In this document: in pieces, positions 1 to 9,307 of the stretch
Position numbering within the stretch: position 1 is the first letter of the stretch
How the letters are laid out: the number at the start of each line of letters is the position of its first letter
Origin: Catenuloplanes atrovinosus
GTDB taxonomy: Bacteria > Actinomycetota > Actinomycetes > Mycobacteriales > Micromonosporaceae
Length of the DNA: 64,000 nucleotides
NCBI RefSeq assembly: GCF_031458235.1
Contig: NZ_JAVDYB010000001.1
Location: 7,899,001 to 7,963,000 of the forward strand
Direction: 5' to 3'
Position numbers and translations under genes: made by a program
Notes under the pieces: generated by a model
What the model was told of the DNA's origin: nothing
The model's input: the letters and a program-made list of their open reading frames with translations, nothing else
The model's database searches: none

Positions 1-3000
1 TCGCGGGCCTGCGGCAGCAGCTCGGCCAGCGGTTGCAGCGGACCCGACGCGCCACCGGCCAACTCGTAGTCGTCGACCAGCACGAACAGCTCCGGGCCGG
101 TCCACCACGAGCGGTCGCGCAACTGCCGGGCGGTCACGTCCGCGCCGGGCAGCCGCCGGCGCAGTGACTCGGCCGCGCCCTCGACCATGGTCCGCGCGGC
201 CGCGGCGGTGGAGGCGTGCCCGAGCAGGTGGTCGGTCTCCACGGCGCCGAGCAGCGTACGGCGGAAGTCCACGATGACCAGCCGGGCCTCCGCCGGCGCG
301 AACCGCGTGGTGATCGTGGTGACCAGCGCGCGCAGGAACGACGTCTTGCCGCACTCACCGTCGCCGAAGAGCAGGAAGTGCGGATCGGCCGCGAAGTCCA
401 GCACGGCCGGGGAGAGGTCGGTCTCCACCACGCCGACCGGCAGCCGCAGCCCGGTCTCGCGCACGTCCCGTACCGCCGCGTAGGGCAGTTCGGCCGGGAG
501 CCGGCGCACCGGCGGCGCCGGCGGCCCGGTCCACGCCTTCGCGATCTCCTCCGGCGCGACGCCGGGCAGCGCGACCAGCAGGTGCATCGACTCCGCGGTG
601 ATGCCCCGGCCGGGCGCACCGGCCGACACGTTCGCGGCGGAGCGGCGGGAGACCGTGGAGTCGGCCGGGTCGCCCAGGCGCAGCTCCAGGCGGGCGCCGA
701 GCAGGTCGCGGAACGCCGGGCGAAGGTCCATCCAGCGGCCCGCGGAGACGACCACGTGCACGCCGTACGACAGCCCGCGCTGCGCCACCTCGACCACCAG
801 TGGCTCCAGGTCGTCGAAGTCGGCGCGCAGCGTCGCCCAGCCGTCCACCACCAGGAACACGTCGCCGTACGGATCGTCCTCCACCTCACCGGACGCGCGC
901 CGGGCCCGGTAGTCGGCCATGCCGTCCACGCCCAGCGCCGCGAACCGGGCCTCCCGCTCGGTGAGCAGCGCCCGCACCTCGCCGACCGTGCGCCGCACGC
1001 CCACCGGGTCCAGCCGCCCGGCCACGCCGCCGACGTGCGGGAGCCGCTGCGCCTGGGCCAGCGAACCGCCGCCGAAGTCCAGGCAGTAGATCTGCGTCTC
1101 CTCCGGCGTGTGGGTCAGCGCCAGCGCGGTGATCAGCGTGCGCAGCGCGGTGGACTTGCCGCTGCGCGGGCCGCCGGCGACCGCGACGTGCCCGGCCGCG
1201 CCGGCGAGGTCCAGCCACAGCGTCTCCCGGCGCTGGTCCAGCGGCCGGTCCACCACCGCGACCGGCACGCGCAACGCGCCGCGCAGCGCCGGGTCGGCCA
1301 CGGTCAGGCCGCGGCGCGGGTCCACGTGGACCGGCCCGAGCAGCTCGGCGAGGGGTGGCGCGTCGCCGAGCGGCGGCAGCCACACCCGGTGCGCGGCCGG
1401 CCCGGCGCCCTCCAGCGCGTCCACCATCAGGTCGAGCAGGCTTCTGGTGGCCGGCTCGCGTGCGATCTGCGCGCGCGGGCGCGGCACCCGCGGCGCCGCC
1501 ACCGTGCCGGTGGTGTACGGCACCACCCGGGCCGTGGGCGCCGGCTCGGCGACCGGTGGCCCGGCCGCGGGCCGGTACGGCCCGGAGGCGTACGCGGCCC
1601 GGAACCGCACCAGCGGCTCGGTGCCGAACCGCAGGTAGCCGTGGCCGGGCGAGCGCGGCAGCTCGAACGCGTCCGGCACGCCCAGCACCGCGCGGGACTC
1701 CAGCGAGGAGAACGTGCGCAGCCCGATCCGGTACGACAGGTGCGTGTCCAGCCCGCGCAGCCGCCCCTCCTCCAGCCGCTGGCTGGCCAGTAGCAGGTGC
1801 ACGCCGAGCGACCGCCCCACCCGGCCGATCTGCACGAACAGGTCGATGAAGTCCGGCTTCGCGGAGAGCAGCTCGGAGAACTCGTCGCACACGATCAGCA
1901 GCGAGGGCAGCGGCGCGAGCGCGGCGCCGGCGGCGCGGGCCCGGTCGTACTCGCGCAGGCTCGGGATGTTCCCGCTGCGCCGCAGCAACTCCTGGCGGCG
2001 CAGCAGCTCTCCGTTGATCGCGTCGACCATGCGGTCCACCAGCGGCAACTCGTCCGCGAGGTTCGTGATCACCGCAGCCGTGTGCGGCAGCCGGTCCAGC
2101 GACGCGAACGTGGCGCCGCCCTTGAAGTCCACCAGCACGAAGTTGAGCGTCTCCGACGAGTGCTCCGCGGCCAGCCCCAGCACCAGCGTGCGCAGCAGCT
2201 CCGACTTGCCGGAGCCGGTCGCGCCGATCAGCAGCCCGTGCGGGCCCATGCCGTCCTGCGCGGACTCCTTCAGGTCCAGCTCCACCGGGCGGCCGTCGGC
2301 GCCCACGCCGATCGGCACGCGCAGCCGGTCGCGCGGCGGCCGGGGCCGCGACCAGCGCTCGGCCGGACGCAGCCGCGCGGGGTCGCCCAGCCCGAGCAGT
2401 TCCGCCAGTCCGGCCTCCGCGCCGCTCTCCCCGGTGCGTGGCGCCTCCACGGCCGCGAGCCGCAGCGGTGCCAGCCGGCGCGCGACCGCCTCCGCCTCGG
2501 CCACGGTCAGCGAGTCCGGCACGCCCACCTCGGTCTCCGACTCGGTGGTACGGCTGATCAGCCGCCGGCCGCCGGTCAGCACCAGCGTGGCGCGGTCCGG
2601 GCTGCGCGGCGGCGGCGTGTCCAGGTCCAGCACGGTCACGCCGGAGCCGGCCGGCCGGGCCGCTCCCGCCTGATCGGCGCCGTCCAGCACCAGGACCAGC
2701 TGGGCCCGGTCGGTACGGTCGGCGAGCAACGGCTCCAACTCCGCCAGCGCCGGCGCGACCAGCCGGAGCGGGCCGGCCGCGTCCGTCCGGGTGCGGTGCA
2801 GCGCGTGCGGCAGCCACTTCACCCACTCCCAGTCCGCGCGCCGGTCCGGCCCGGCGCAGACCGCGATCACCAGGTCGTCCGGCGCGTGGAAGACCGCGAG
2901 CTGGGCCAGCATCGCGCGGGCCACGCCGGGCGCGCCGCGCAGGTGGATGCGGCCGAACGCGCGCAGCGACACCGCCACCGGCAGGTCGGGCACCAGGGAG

Positions 3001-3587
3001 TACGCGTCCAGGAACCGGCGCAGCGCGCCCGCGCACATCGGCTCCAGCTCGGCCAGCGGCCTGGTCACCGGCGGCACCAGCGGCGTGGCCAGCGCCTGCG
3101 GCCCGAGCGCCACCCGCACGATGCCGAAGTCCGGATCGGACGCGCGCCGCTCCCACAGCCGGTGGCTGTCCACCGTGGACCACAGCCGGTCCGGGTCGGG
3201 GTGCCGGTAGCGCAGGCCGTCCCGCTGCGCCAGCGCGGTCTGCCGGGCGCGGCGGCGCAGCGCGGCCAGCCGGCGAAGGTACTCCCGGCGCGCGGCGGCG
3301 ACCTCCGCGCGCGTGGGCTGGCCGGCGCCGCCCCAACTGGTCACCAGCATCGCCAGCGAGGAGACGCCGAAGAGCGCGCCGACCACGTACGAGTAGGTGC
3401 CGCCGCCGCGGCCGAACATCATCGCCATCGCGACCGAGCCGCCCAGCATCGGCAGCGCGGTCATCAGCGTCCGCCATCGCCCGCCGGTCGGCTCCGGCAG
3501 CTCCGGCGGCGCGTCCACGACCAGCTCACCGGCGGGTATCTCGGGCGCCGCGCGACGCGGCGGACGCCGCACGATCACGGTCGCCAA
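1..3587 (-). CDS. eccC: EccC, ESX type VII secretion ATPase (3' end outside window)
   Basis: This is the membrane-anchored FtsK/SpoIIIE-type motor of a type VII (ESX) secretion system, which drives export of WXG100 substrates. About 1195 residues are visible and the C-terminus runs off the window; full EccC proteins are usually around 1300 residues. The N-terminus has the basic-proline stretch VRRPPR typical of EccC, then two hydrophobic segments at about residues 38-85. Three ATPase domains are visible: GATGSGKSE (Lys461), GGPRSGKST (Lys811) and GDGECGKTS (Lys1081), so EccCa and EccCb are fused. The TTG at 3587 is chosen because GAGGAG lies six bases upstream. The gene is divergent from eccD, as expected for an ESX locus. 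The other reading frames here are arginine/alanine-rich shadows. Confidence 0.93.
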   Translation of the reverse strand, partial: MATVIVRRPPRRAAPEIPAGELVVDAPPELPEPTGGRWRTLMTALPMLGGSVAMAMMFGRGGGTYSYVVGALFGVSSLAMLVTSWGGAGQPTRAEVAAARREYLRRLAALRRRARQTALAQRDGLRYRHPDPDRLWSTVDSHRLWERRASDPDFGIVRVALGPQALATPLVPPVTRPLAELEPMCAGALRRFLDAYSLVPDLPVAVSLRAFGRIHLRGAPGVARAMLAQLAVFHAPDDLVIAVCAGPDRRADWEWVKWLPHALHRTRTDAAGPLRLVAPALAELEPLLADRTDRAQLVLVLDGADQAGAARPAGSGVTVLDLDTPPPRSPDRATLVLTGGRRLISRTTESETEVGVPDSLTVAEAEAVARRLAPLRLAAVEAPRTGESGAEAGLAELLGLGDPARLRPAERWSRPRPPRDRLRVPIGVGADGRPVELDLKESAQDGMGPHGLLIGATGSGKSELLRTLVLGLAAEHSSETLNFVLVDFKGGATFASLDRLPHTAAVITNLADELPLVDRMVDAINGELLRRQELLRRSGNIPSLREYDRARAAGAALAPLPSLLIVCDEFSELLSAKPDFIDLFVQIGRVGRSLGVHLLLASQRLEEGRLRGLDTHLSYRIGLRTFSSLESRAVLGVPDAFELPRSPGHGYLRFGTEPLVRFRAAYASGPYRPAAGPPVAEPAPTARVVPYTTGTVAAPRVPRPRAQIAREPATRSLLDLMVDALEGAGPAAHRVWLPPLGDAPPLAELLGPVHVDPRRGLTVADPALRGALRVPVAVVDRPLDQRRETLWLDLAGAAGHVAVAGGPRSGKSTALRTLITALALTHTPEETQIYCLDFGGGSLAQAQRLPHVGGVAGRLDPVGVRRTVGEVRALLTEREARFAALGVDGMADYRARRASGEVEDDPYGDVFLVVDGWATLRADFDDLEPLVVEVAQRGLSYGVHVVVSAGRWMDLRPAFRDLLGARLELRLGDPADSTVSRRSAANVSAGAPGRGITAESMHLLVALPGVAPEEIAKAWTGPPAPPVRRLPAELPYAAVRDVRETGLRLPVGVVETDLSPAVLDFAADPHFLLFGDGECGKTSFLRALVTTITTRFAPAEARLVIVDFRRTLLGAVETDHLLGHASTAAAARTMVEGAAESLRRRLPGADVTARQLRDRSWWTGPELFVLVDDYELAGGASGPLQPLAELLPQAR

Positions 3588-3679
3588 CAGAAACTCCTCG
3601 ATGGTACGGACTGCGACGCGCCGCTCATCCTAGGTAAGGTGCCATGGTTTCGCAGCCCGCCGGAGTGAGGGGGACGTCG

Positions 3680-5083
3680 ATGGGTGCCGGTCTCGCGCGC
3701 GTCACGATCGCCGCCCCGCGCCGCCGCGTCGACCTGGCGCTGCCGGACCAGATCCCGCTCGCCGAGCTGCTGCCCGACCTGCTCCGGCATGCCGGTGAGT
3801 CGCTGGCCGACGAGGGCGAGCGGCACGGCGGCTGGCTGCTGCGCCGGCCGGACGGCGCGCCGCTGCTCGGTGGCCGCCCGCTGCGCGCGCAGGGCATCCG
3901 GGACGGGGAGATCCTGCACCTCACGCCGGCCCGCGTGCGGTGGCCGGAGCCGGAGTACGACGACGTGGTGGACGTGATCGCGGGCGCGCCACGGCGGACC
4001 GGCCCGTGGTCCCCGGCCGCGACCCGGCTGGCGACCCGCGCGGCGGCCGTGGCGCTGATGCCGTCCGCGTTGCCGCCGCTGCTGCTCGCGCCGCCGTCCC
4101 CGGCCGGCGCGTACGCCGCGGCAGCGCTCGCCGTCGCGCTGCTGCTGGCCGCGGTGACCGCGTCCCGTGCGTACGGCGACGCCGGCACCGCCGCGGTGCT
4201 CGGCGCGCTGTCGATCCCGTTCGCCGGGGCGGCCGGCGCGCTGCTCACCGCGCTGGACCGGCCGGCACCGCCCGGCTTCCCGGGCTGGTGGGGCACGCCG
4301 GAGACGCTGGTCGCCGCGGTCGCGGTGCTGCTCGCCGCGCTGATCGCCGCGGCCGGCACGGCGGTGCACCCGCGGGTGCCGGTCGCGTTCGCGTCCGCGG
4401 CGGTGCAGGCCGTTCCCGCCGCCGCGCTGGCGCTGGTGGTGCCGCCGGTGCACGCGGCCGCGGTGCTGGTCACGGCCGCGGCCTGCACGCTCGGGCTGCT
4501 CCCGCTGGCCGCGATCCGGCTCGGGCGGCTGCCGATCCCGGCGATCGCGCTGCCCGCGCCGGTCCCGGATCCGGACGACCCGGGCCGGGACGGGCTGGCG
4601 GAGGCGCGCCGGCGACCGCCGCGCGCGGCCGTGCTGGCGGCGCTGAGCAGGACCGACGAGTTCCTCACCGGGCTGCTCGCCGGGCACGCCCTGGTGATCA
4701 CGGTGGCCGCGCCGGTTCTGGCGCTGCACGGCGGTGCGGTGGCGCGTGTGCTGGCCGGCGCGGTCGCGGTGAGCCTGCTGCTGCGCACCCGCGTGTTCGG
4801 CACGGCGCACCACCGCGTGCCGCTGCTCGCGGCCGGCGTCGTCACGCTCGCGGTGCTCGCGTTCACGGTGTCCGTGGCGGTGCCCTCGCCGCTGCTCACG
4901 GTGCTGCCGGCGGCGGTGGCGGTGGCCGTGCTGGCGGCCGGCGCCGCCTGGTCGCGGCGCCCGCCGTCGCTCTACCTGGCCCGGGGCGCCGAGCTGCTGG
5001 ACACGCTGGCGCTGGTCTCGCTCATCCCGCTGGCCTGCGTGATCCTCGGCCTCTACGCGAACCTGCGGAACCTCAACGGCTGA
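3680..5083 (+). CDS. eccD: EccD, ESX type VII secretion membrane channel protein
   Basis: EccD is the polytopic inner-membrane core subunit of the type VII secretion complex. The first ~90 residues form the ubiquitin-like cytosolic domain (RVTIAAPRRRVDLALP, then GGRPLRAQGIRDGEILHL). They are followed by about eleven hydrophobic helices from residue ~115 to the C-terminus, and the 467-residue length fits the family. The ATG at 3680 is preferred because the family usually begins shortly before RVTI and a GAGGGGGA stretch precedes it. An in-frame ATG at 3644 sits seven bases after TAGGTA and could be a leaderless alternative. It is divergent from eccC. No eccB, eccE, mycosin or esx genes are inside the window, so the rest of the locus is expected to the left. 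Confidence 0.9.
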   Translation: MGAGLARVTIAAPRRRVDLALPDQIPLAELLPDLLRHAGESLADEGERHGGWLLRRPDGAPLLGGRPLRAQGIRDGEILHLTPARVRWPEPEYDDVVDVIAGAPRRTGPWSPAATRLATRAAAVALMPSALPPLLLAPPSPAGAYAAAALAVALLLAAVTASRAYGDAGTAAVLGALSIPFAGAAGALLTALDRPAPPGFPGWWGTPETLVAAVAVLLAALIAAAGTAVHPRVPVAFASAAVQAVPAAALALVVPPVHAAAVLVTAAACTLGLLPLAAIRLGRLPIPAIALPAPVPDPDDPGRDGLAEARRRPPRAAVLAALSRTDEFLTGLLAGHALVITVAAPVLALHGGAVARVLAGAVAVSLLLRTRVFGTAHHRVPLLAAGVVTLAVLAFTVSVAVPSPLLTVLPAAVAVAVLAAGAAWSRRPPSLYLARGAELLDTLALVSLIPLACVILGLYANLRNLNG

Positions 5084-5092
5084 GAACGGGAA

Positions 5093-5120
5093 AGCGCGCC
5101 GGACCGGGGTCCGGCGCGCT
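5093..5120. terminator. Hairpin terminator between convergent eccD and ppa
   Basis: A perfect 13-bp stem (5093-5105 with 5108-5120) lies between the two convergent genes. It is GC-rich with no T tract, as is common in high-GC actinobacteria, and could serve both strands. Confidence 0.75.
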
Positions 5121-5137
5121 CACGTCAGCGACCGTCG

Positions 5138-5644
5138 TCAGTGGGCGTCGTCGCCCAGCTCGAGGGCCCGCTGGTGACGCAGGATCGAGTTGCGGACCTC
5201 CTGCTCGGCCTCCACCCGGCCGGTCCAGGTCGCGCCCTCGACGGACTTGCCCGGCTCGAGGTCCTTGTACACGGTGAAGAAGTGCTGGATCTCCATCCGG
5301 TCGAACTCGCCCAGGTGGTGGATGTCCCGCAGGTGCTCCTGACGCGGGTCCTCGAACGGCACGCAGAGGACCTTGTCGTCGCCGCCCATCTCGTCCTTCA
5401 TCCGGTACATGCCGATCGCGCGGCACCGGATGAGGCAGCCCGGGAACGTCGGCTCCTGCACCAGCACGAGCGCGTCCAGCGGGTCGCCGTCCTCGCCCAG
5501 GGTGCCCTCGATGAAGCCGTAGTCCGCCGGGTATTGAGTCGCGGTGAAGAGCGTGCGGTCCAGCCGGATGCGACCGGTCTTGTGGTCCACCTCGTACTTG
5601 TTGCGGTGACCCTTGGGGATCTCAACCGTAACGTCGAAATCCAT
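5138..5644 (-). CDS. ppa: Inorganic pyrophosphatase (family I)
   Basis: This soluble enzyme hydrolyses pyrophosphate to phosphate and so pulls biosynthetic reactions forward. The 168-residue product has the family I signature and metal-binding acids: ADYGFIEGT, then [11 protein letters not shown], and later [15 protein letters not shown]. The ATG at 5644 is chosen because GAGGGAG lies seven bases upstream and the protein then begins [12 protein letters not shown], as in actinobacterial homologues. A 15-residue upstream extension lacks family support. It is divergent from the PBP4-like gene, matching the Rv3627c/Rv3628 arrangement in M. tuberculosis as recalled. Confidence 0.97.
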   Translation of the reverse strand: MDFDVTVEIPKGHRNKYEVDHKTGRIRLDRTLFTATQYPADYGFIEGTLGEDGDPLDALVLVQEPTFPGCLIRCRAIGMYRMKDEMGGDDKVLCVPFEDPRQEHLRDIHHLGEFDRMEIQHFFTVYKDLEPGKSVEGATWTGRVEAEQEVRNSILRHQRALELGDDAH

Positions 5645-5779
5645 ACTCACGCTCCCTCGTTCGCCCACGCTGGCTAACGGAACTCGCACAGCTCACGCCA
5701 CACCCCGGGCACGGCATATGCAGTCTCGGACCCCGTTAGTCTCCTCTAAAGCGGCGGGCGAGGACGAGGAGGGGCCGGG

Positions 5780-8143
5780 ATGGGGAGGCAAGATTCACAC
5801 AACGGCAACGAAAACGGTGATCAGCACCGGGACGGGCCGGGCTCGGACCCGTCCAGCCCGGCGGACAAAAGCGACATAACCTCCGGCGCGAATGTCACCG
5901 AGAATACCCAGGTATCCGCCACACCCGCCTCGGACCAGCCGGAACGCGCCGGCGCGCCGCATTCCACGCCGCCTGAACCCGCAGCCCCGCACCGTCCGGC
6001 CCCGAATCCGCCGTCCTCCGCGCCCGCCATCCCATCATCCGGACCTTCGGTCCCAGAAACCAAAACCCAGACCACGCCGGGGTACGCCGAGCAGCCGCGT
6101 CGCGCCGACCGGCCGCCCGCGCTCCGGCCGCCCGCGACCATCCGCCCCACGCTGTCGCACCCCGGCGGAACCCGGGAGAAGCCGTCCCCGACCCCCTCTC
6201 CGACCCCGCGTACCCCGGCATCGGGATCTCCGGCTTCGGACCGTGCGCCGGCGCAACGTCCGCAGGACGATCAGGCGACCGTGGTGATGCCGCGCGTGGA
6301 GAGGGCGCCGGACGGCGGGTCCGGGACGCCGGGACGCTCGCAGGACGCGGGTGGGCAGCCGCAGCGACCGGTGCCGCAGGACGATCAGGCGACCGTGGTG
6401 ATGCCGCGTGCGACGCAGGCCGGGCCGGCCGGTAGTGCGGCGGTCGGGGTGGCGGGTGCGGCGTCGCCCCGTCCCGCGCCGGTCAACGCCGCGGGCGCGG
6501 CCCCGGCGGCCGGGGGTGACGCCGGGGCGCGCGGGAGTGCGGTGGTGTCGCCCGCGGCGTCGGTGGGTGGGCGCGCGACGGTGGGCGGCGGTGGAGCGCC
6601 GGGCGGGCCGTCGGGGGTCTCGGTCGTACCGGCTGATGGTCTTGAGAAGGACGGCGGGGCGGGAGCGGCCGGCGCGGCCGGTGGCGGTGCGGAAGCGGCG
6701 CCGTGGCGGTCGCGGAAGGTGCTGATCGGGGCCGGGGCGGCGGTGCTGGCGCTGGTGGTGTTGGGCGTGGCGGTGCTGGCCGGGCGGCCGGAGCCGGCGG
6801 AGGAGCCGGTGGCCGCGCCGAGCGCGGCGCGGAGCACGGAGCCGGCGCCGCGGCCGGTGCTGGTGGCGAACACGGACCAGGCGCCGATGCCGACCGCCGC
6901 GGGCGTGGCGGCCGCGATCGCGCCGCTGGTCACCCGCGGTGACCTGGGGCCGGGACTGCACGTGTCCGTGGTGGACGTGGCGACCGGGACCGAGCTGTAC
7001 GGGTACGAGCAGACCGAGCCGGCCACGCCGGCCTCGACGACGAAGCTGGTCACGGCCGCGGCGGCGCTGGCGGCGCGCGGGGCCGGCTACCGCATCCCGA
7101 CGCGCGTGGTGGCCGGTTCCGCGCCCGGCGAGGTGGTGCTGATCGGCGGCGGCGATCCGACGCTGGCGATCGGCGAGACCGCGGCCTACGACGGCGCGGC
7201 GCGACTGGACACGCTGGCGGAGCAGGTGAAGCGGGCGCTGGGCGGCGCGCCGGTGTCCCGGGTGACCGTGGACTCGTCGCTGTTCACCGGCCCGCTGACC
7301 GCGCCGGGCTGGGACTCGGACGCGGTGTCGTCCGGGTACGGCGCGCCGATCACCGCGCTGATGACGGACGGCGCCCGGGTCAACCCGAAGGCGACCGGCG
7401 GTGCGCGGCGCCACGCCGCGCCGGACCTGGCGGCGGGTAAGGCGTTCGCGGCGCTGCTGGGGACGAATGTGACGGTGGGGCGCGGCGCGAGCCCGAAACC
7501 GGGCACGCCCGCGCCCGCGGCGTCGAGCGCGCCGGCGGCGGCCGGCCCGGTGCCGGGGACCGAGCTCGGCCGCGTCGAGTCGCCGATCATGTTGCGGCTG
7601 GTCGAGGTGATGCTGACCGAGAGCGACAACGTGGTGGCCGAGGCGCTGGCGCGGCAGGTGGCGATCGCGGTCGGCCGCCCGGCCTCGTTCGAGGGCGGCG
7701 CGTCCGCCACCCGCGAGCTGATCGCCGGGTACGGGCTGCCGGTGGACGGGTTCGGGCTGACCGACGGCAGCGGGCTGTCCCGGGACAACGGGATCAGCCC
7801 GGCGCTGCTGACCTCGCTGGTCCGGCTGGCCGGGGACGGCTCGCACCCGGAACTGGGCGCGCTCTTCTCCGGGCTGCCGGTGGGCGGCTGGTCGGGCACG
7901 CTGGACACCCGGTTCCGGGACCCCGCGCCGCCGGAGTCGCGCGGCGGCGCCGGATCGGTGCGGGCCAAGACCGGGTCGCTGGACGGCGTCACCGCGCTGG
8001 CCGGCGTGCTCACCACCGCGGACGGGCGGCTGCTGGCGTTCGCGCTGCTGGCGGACGAGGTGCCGTACCGGACGGTGAGCCCGTGGCAGGCCGAGTGGAA
8101 ACTGGACCGGATCGCGTCGGAGCTCGCCGCCTGCGGCTGCTAG
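5780..8143 (+). CDS. dacB: D-alanyl-D-alanine carboxypeptidase, PBP4/S13 family, with long cytosolic tail
   Basis: This 787-residue protein is a membrane-anchored penicillin-binding protein of the S13 (DacB/PBP4) family, which trims peptidoglycan stem peptides outside the cell. Residues 1-310 are proline/alanine-rich and look disordered. A single helix follows at about 313-335. The catalytic region carries the serine motif STTK (about residue 418), SDN (about 614) and KTG (about 730) in the expected order. GAGGAGG lies upstream of the ATG at 5780. The cytosolic tail contains the identical 11-residue motif QDDQATVVMPR twice, at residues 162 and 200. The family is usually 450-500 residues without the tail. 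Rv3627c is the syntenic homologue in M. tuberculosis, as recalled. Confidence 0.92.
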   Translation: MGRQDSHNGNENGDQHRDGPGSDPSSPADKSDITSGANVTENTQVSATPASDQPERAGAPHSTPPEPAAPHRPAPNPPSSAPAIPSSGPSVPETKTQTTPGYAEQPRRADRPPALRPPATIRPTLSHPGGTREKPSPTPSPTPRTPASGSPASDRAPAQRPQDDQATVVMPRVERAPDGGSGTPGRSQDAGGQPQRPVPQDDQATVVMPRATQAGPAGSAAVGVAGAASPRPAPVNAAGAAPAAGGDAGARGSAVVSPAASVGGRATVGGGGAPGGPSGVSVVPADGLEKDGGAGAAGAAGGGAEAAPWRSRKVLIGAGAAVLALVVLGVAVLAGRPEPAEEPVAAPSAARSTEPAPRPVLVANTDQAPMPTAAGVAAAIAPLVTRGDLGPGLHVSVVDVATGTELYGYEQTEPATPASTTKLVTAAAALAARGAGYRIPTRVVAGSAPGEVVLIGGGDPTLAIGETAAYDGAARLDTLAEQVKRALGGAPVSRVTVDSSLFTGPLTAPGWDSDAVSSGYGAPITALMTDGARVNPKATGGARRHAAPDLAAGKAFAALLGTNVTVGRGASPKPGTPAPAASSAPAAAGPVPGTELGRVESPIMLRLVEVMLTESDNVVAEALARQVAIAVGRPASFEGGASATRELIAGYGLPVDGFGLTDGSGLSRDNGISPALLTSLVRLAGDGSHPELGALFSGLPVGGWSGTLDTRFRDPAPPESRGGAGSVRAKTGSLDGVTALAGVLTTADGRLLAFALLADEVPYRTVSPWQAEWKLDRIASELAACGC
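6263..6409 (+). repeat. Two copies of a 33-bp repeat in the PBP4-like tail
   Basis: The copies lie at 6263-6295 and 6377-6409, 114 bp apart. They encode QDDQATVVMPR twice in the disordered cytosolic tail and differ only in the last base. An acidic stretch followed by a lone threonine is the kind of context favoured by actinobacterial Ser/Thr kinases, but phosphorylation is only an inference. Confidence 0.85.
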
Positions 8144-8179
8144 CCGACGCGGGTACGGGTCGTGCTGGTGATGCGCGGG

Positions 8180-8185
8180 TACGTT
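8180..8185 (+). promoter_or_regulatory. -10 hexamer for leaderless DUF2342 gene
   Basis: TACGTT ends seven bases before the ATG at 8193, and there is no Shine-Dalgarno sequence. Transcription would start at or next to the start codon. Confidence 0.55.
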
Positions 8186-8192
8186 GGATTTC

Positions 8193-9290
8193 ATGACGCA
8201 GTTCGTGGACTGGGATCTGGCCGCCGCCACCGCGGGTGCTCTGGGCAAGTCCGGGCCACGGGTGACCTATGACGAGGCCGCCGCGGTCGTCGCGGACCTG
8301 CGGCGGCTCACCGACGAGGCCGCGGGGCACGTCGCGGCGTACACCGGGCTGACGTCCCGGGTCGACCACCCGCCGGTGCGGATCGTGGACCGGCGGGACT
8401 GGGCCCAGGTCAACATCGAGGGCCTGCGCACCGTGATCGCGCCGCTGCTCGGCCGGCTGACCGGCGACCGGACGCCGAGCGCGTTCGCGGACGCGATCGG
8501 TTCCCGGGTGACCGCGGTGCAGGCCGGCGGCGTGCTGGCCTACCTGTCCGGGCGGGTGCTCGGGCAGTACGAGGTGTTCTCCGGCGAGCACGGCCGGCTG
8601 CTGCTGGTCGCGCCGAACATCGTGGAGATCGAGCGGAAGCTCGGCGCCGACCCGCGCGACTTCCGGCTGTGGGTGGCGCTGCACGAGGTGACGCACCGGA
8701 CGCAGTTCACGGCCGTGCCGTGGATGCGCGGCTACTTCCTCGACCAGGTGCGCGCGTTCGTGGACGCGTCCCAGTCCGCGGAGGACCCGCTGGTGGAGCG
8801 GCTGCGCCGGGCGGTCGGCACGCTGTCCGACGCGGTGCGCGACCCGGAGAGCCGGTCGTCCGTGCTGGACCTGGTGCAGACGCCCGCGCAGAAGGAGGTG
8901 CTGGACCGGCTGACCGCGCTGATGACGCTGCTGGAGGGCCACGCCGAGTTCGTGATGGACGGCGTCGGGCCGGAGGTGATCCCGAGCGTGGAGACGATCC
9001 GCGCCCGGTTCAACCGGCGTCGCGAGGCGGGCAACCCGCTGGAGAAGGCGGTCCGCCGGCTGCTCGGCGTGGACGTGAAGATGCGGCAGTACGCGGAGGG
9101 CCGCAAGTTCGTGCACGGCGTGGTGGAACGGGTCGGCATGGCCGGCTTCAACGAGATCTTCCGGTCGCCGGAGACGTTGCCGCTGGTGTCCGAGCTGAGC
9201 GATCCGGATGCCTGGGTGAGCCGGGTGCGCCCGGCGCCCCCGACGCCCGCCCGCGAGTCCGGCCCGGCCTCCCCGCCGGACGGCGACTGA
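8193..9290 (+). CDS. Zinc-dependent metalloprotease-like protein, DUF2342 family
   Basis: This 365-residue soluble protein belongs to the actinobacterial DUF2342 (zincin_2) family, sometimes labelled F420-biosynthesis-associated although no such role is established. The zinc motif HEVTH is visible at about residue 168, inside WVALHEVTHRTQF, and a helical region containing HAEFVMDG follows. The ATG at 8193 gives MTQFVDWDLA, the usual family start; an in-frame TTG at 8184 lies inside the presumed promoter. It sits directly upstream of tilS, as Rv3626c does in M. tuberculosis. The substrate is unknown. Confidence 0.88.
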   Translation: MTQFVDWDLAAATAGALGKSGPRVTYDEAAAVVADLRRLTDEAAGHVAAYTGLTSRVDHPPVRIVDRRDWAQVNIEGLRTVIAPLLGRLTGDRTPSAFADAIGSRVTAVQAGGVLAYLSGRVLGQYEVFSGEHGRLLLVAPNIVEIERKLGADPRDFRLWVALHEVTHRTQFTAVPWMRGYFLDQVRAFVDASQSAEDPLVERLRRAVGTLSDAVRDPESRSSVLDLVQTPAQKEVLDRLTALMTLLEGHAEFVMDGVGPEVIPSVETIRARFNRRREAGNPLEKAVRRLLGVDVKMRQYAEGRKFVHGVVERVGMAGFNEIFRSPETLPLVSELSDPDAWVSRVRPAPPTPARESGPASPPDGD

Positions 9291-9295
9291 CCGGT

Positions 9296-9301
9296 TAGCG
9301 T
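9296..9301 (+). promoter_or_regulatory. -10 hexamer for leaderless tilS
   Basis: TAGCGT ends six bases before the tilS ATG. The spacer is a run of T followed by CC, with no ribosome binding site. Confidence 0.5.
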
Positions 9302-9307
9302 TTTTCC

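Noticed and set aside
886-3477. Long 863-codon minus-strand open frame inside eccC
   Set aside because: It is Arg/Ala/Gly-rich with no motif. The frame starting at 3587 carries all three EccC ATPase domains.
8184-8192. TTG at 8184 as start of the DUF2342 gene
   Set aside because: It lies inside the presumed -10 and adds three residues not seen in the family; the ATG at 8193 fits better.
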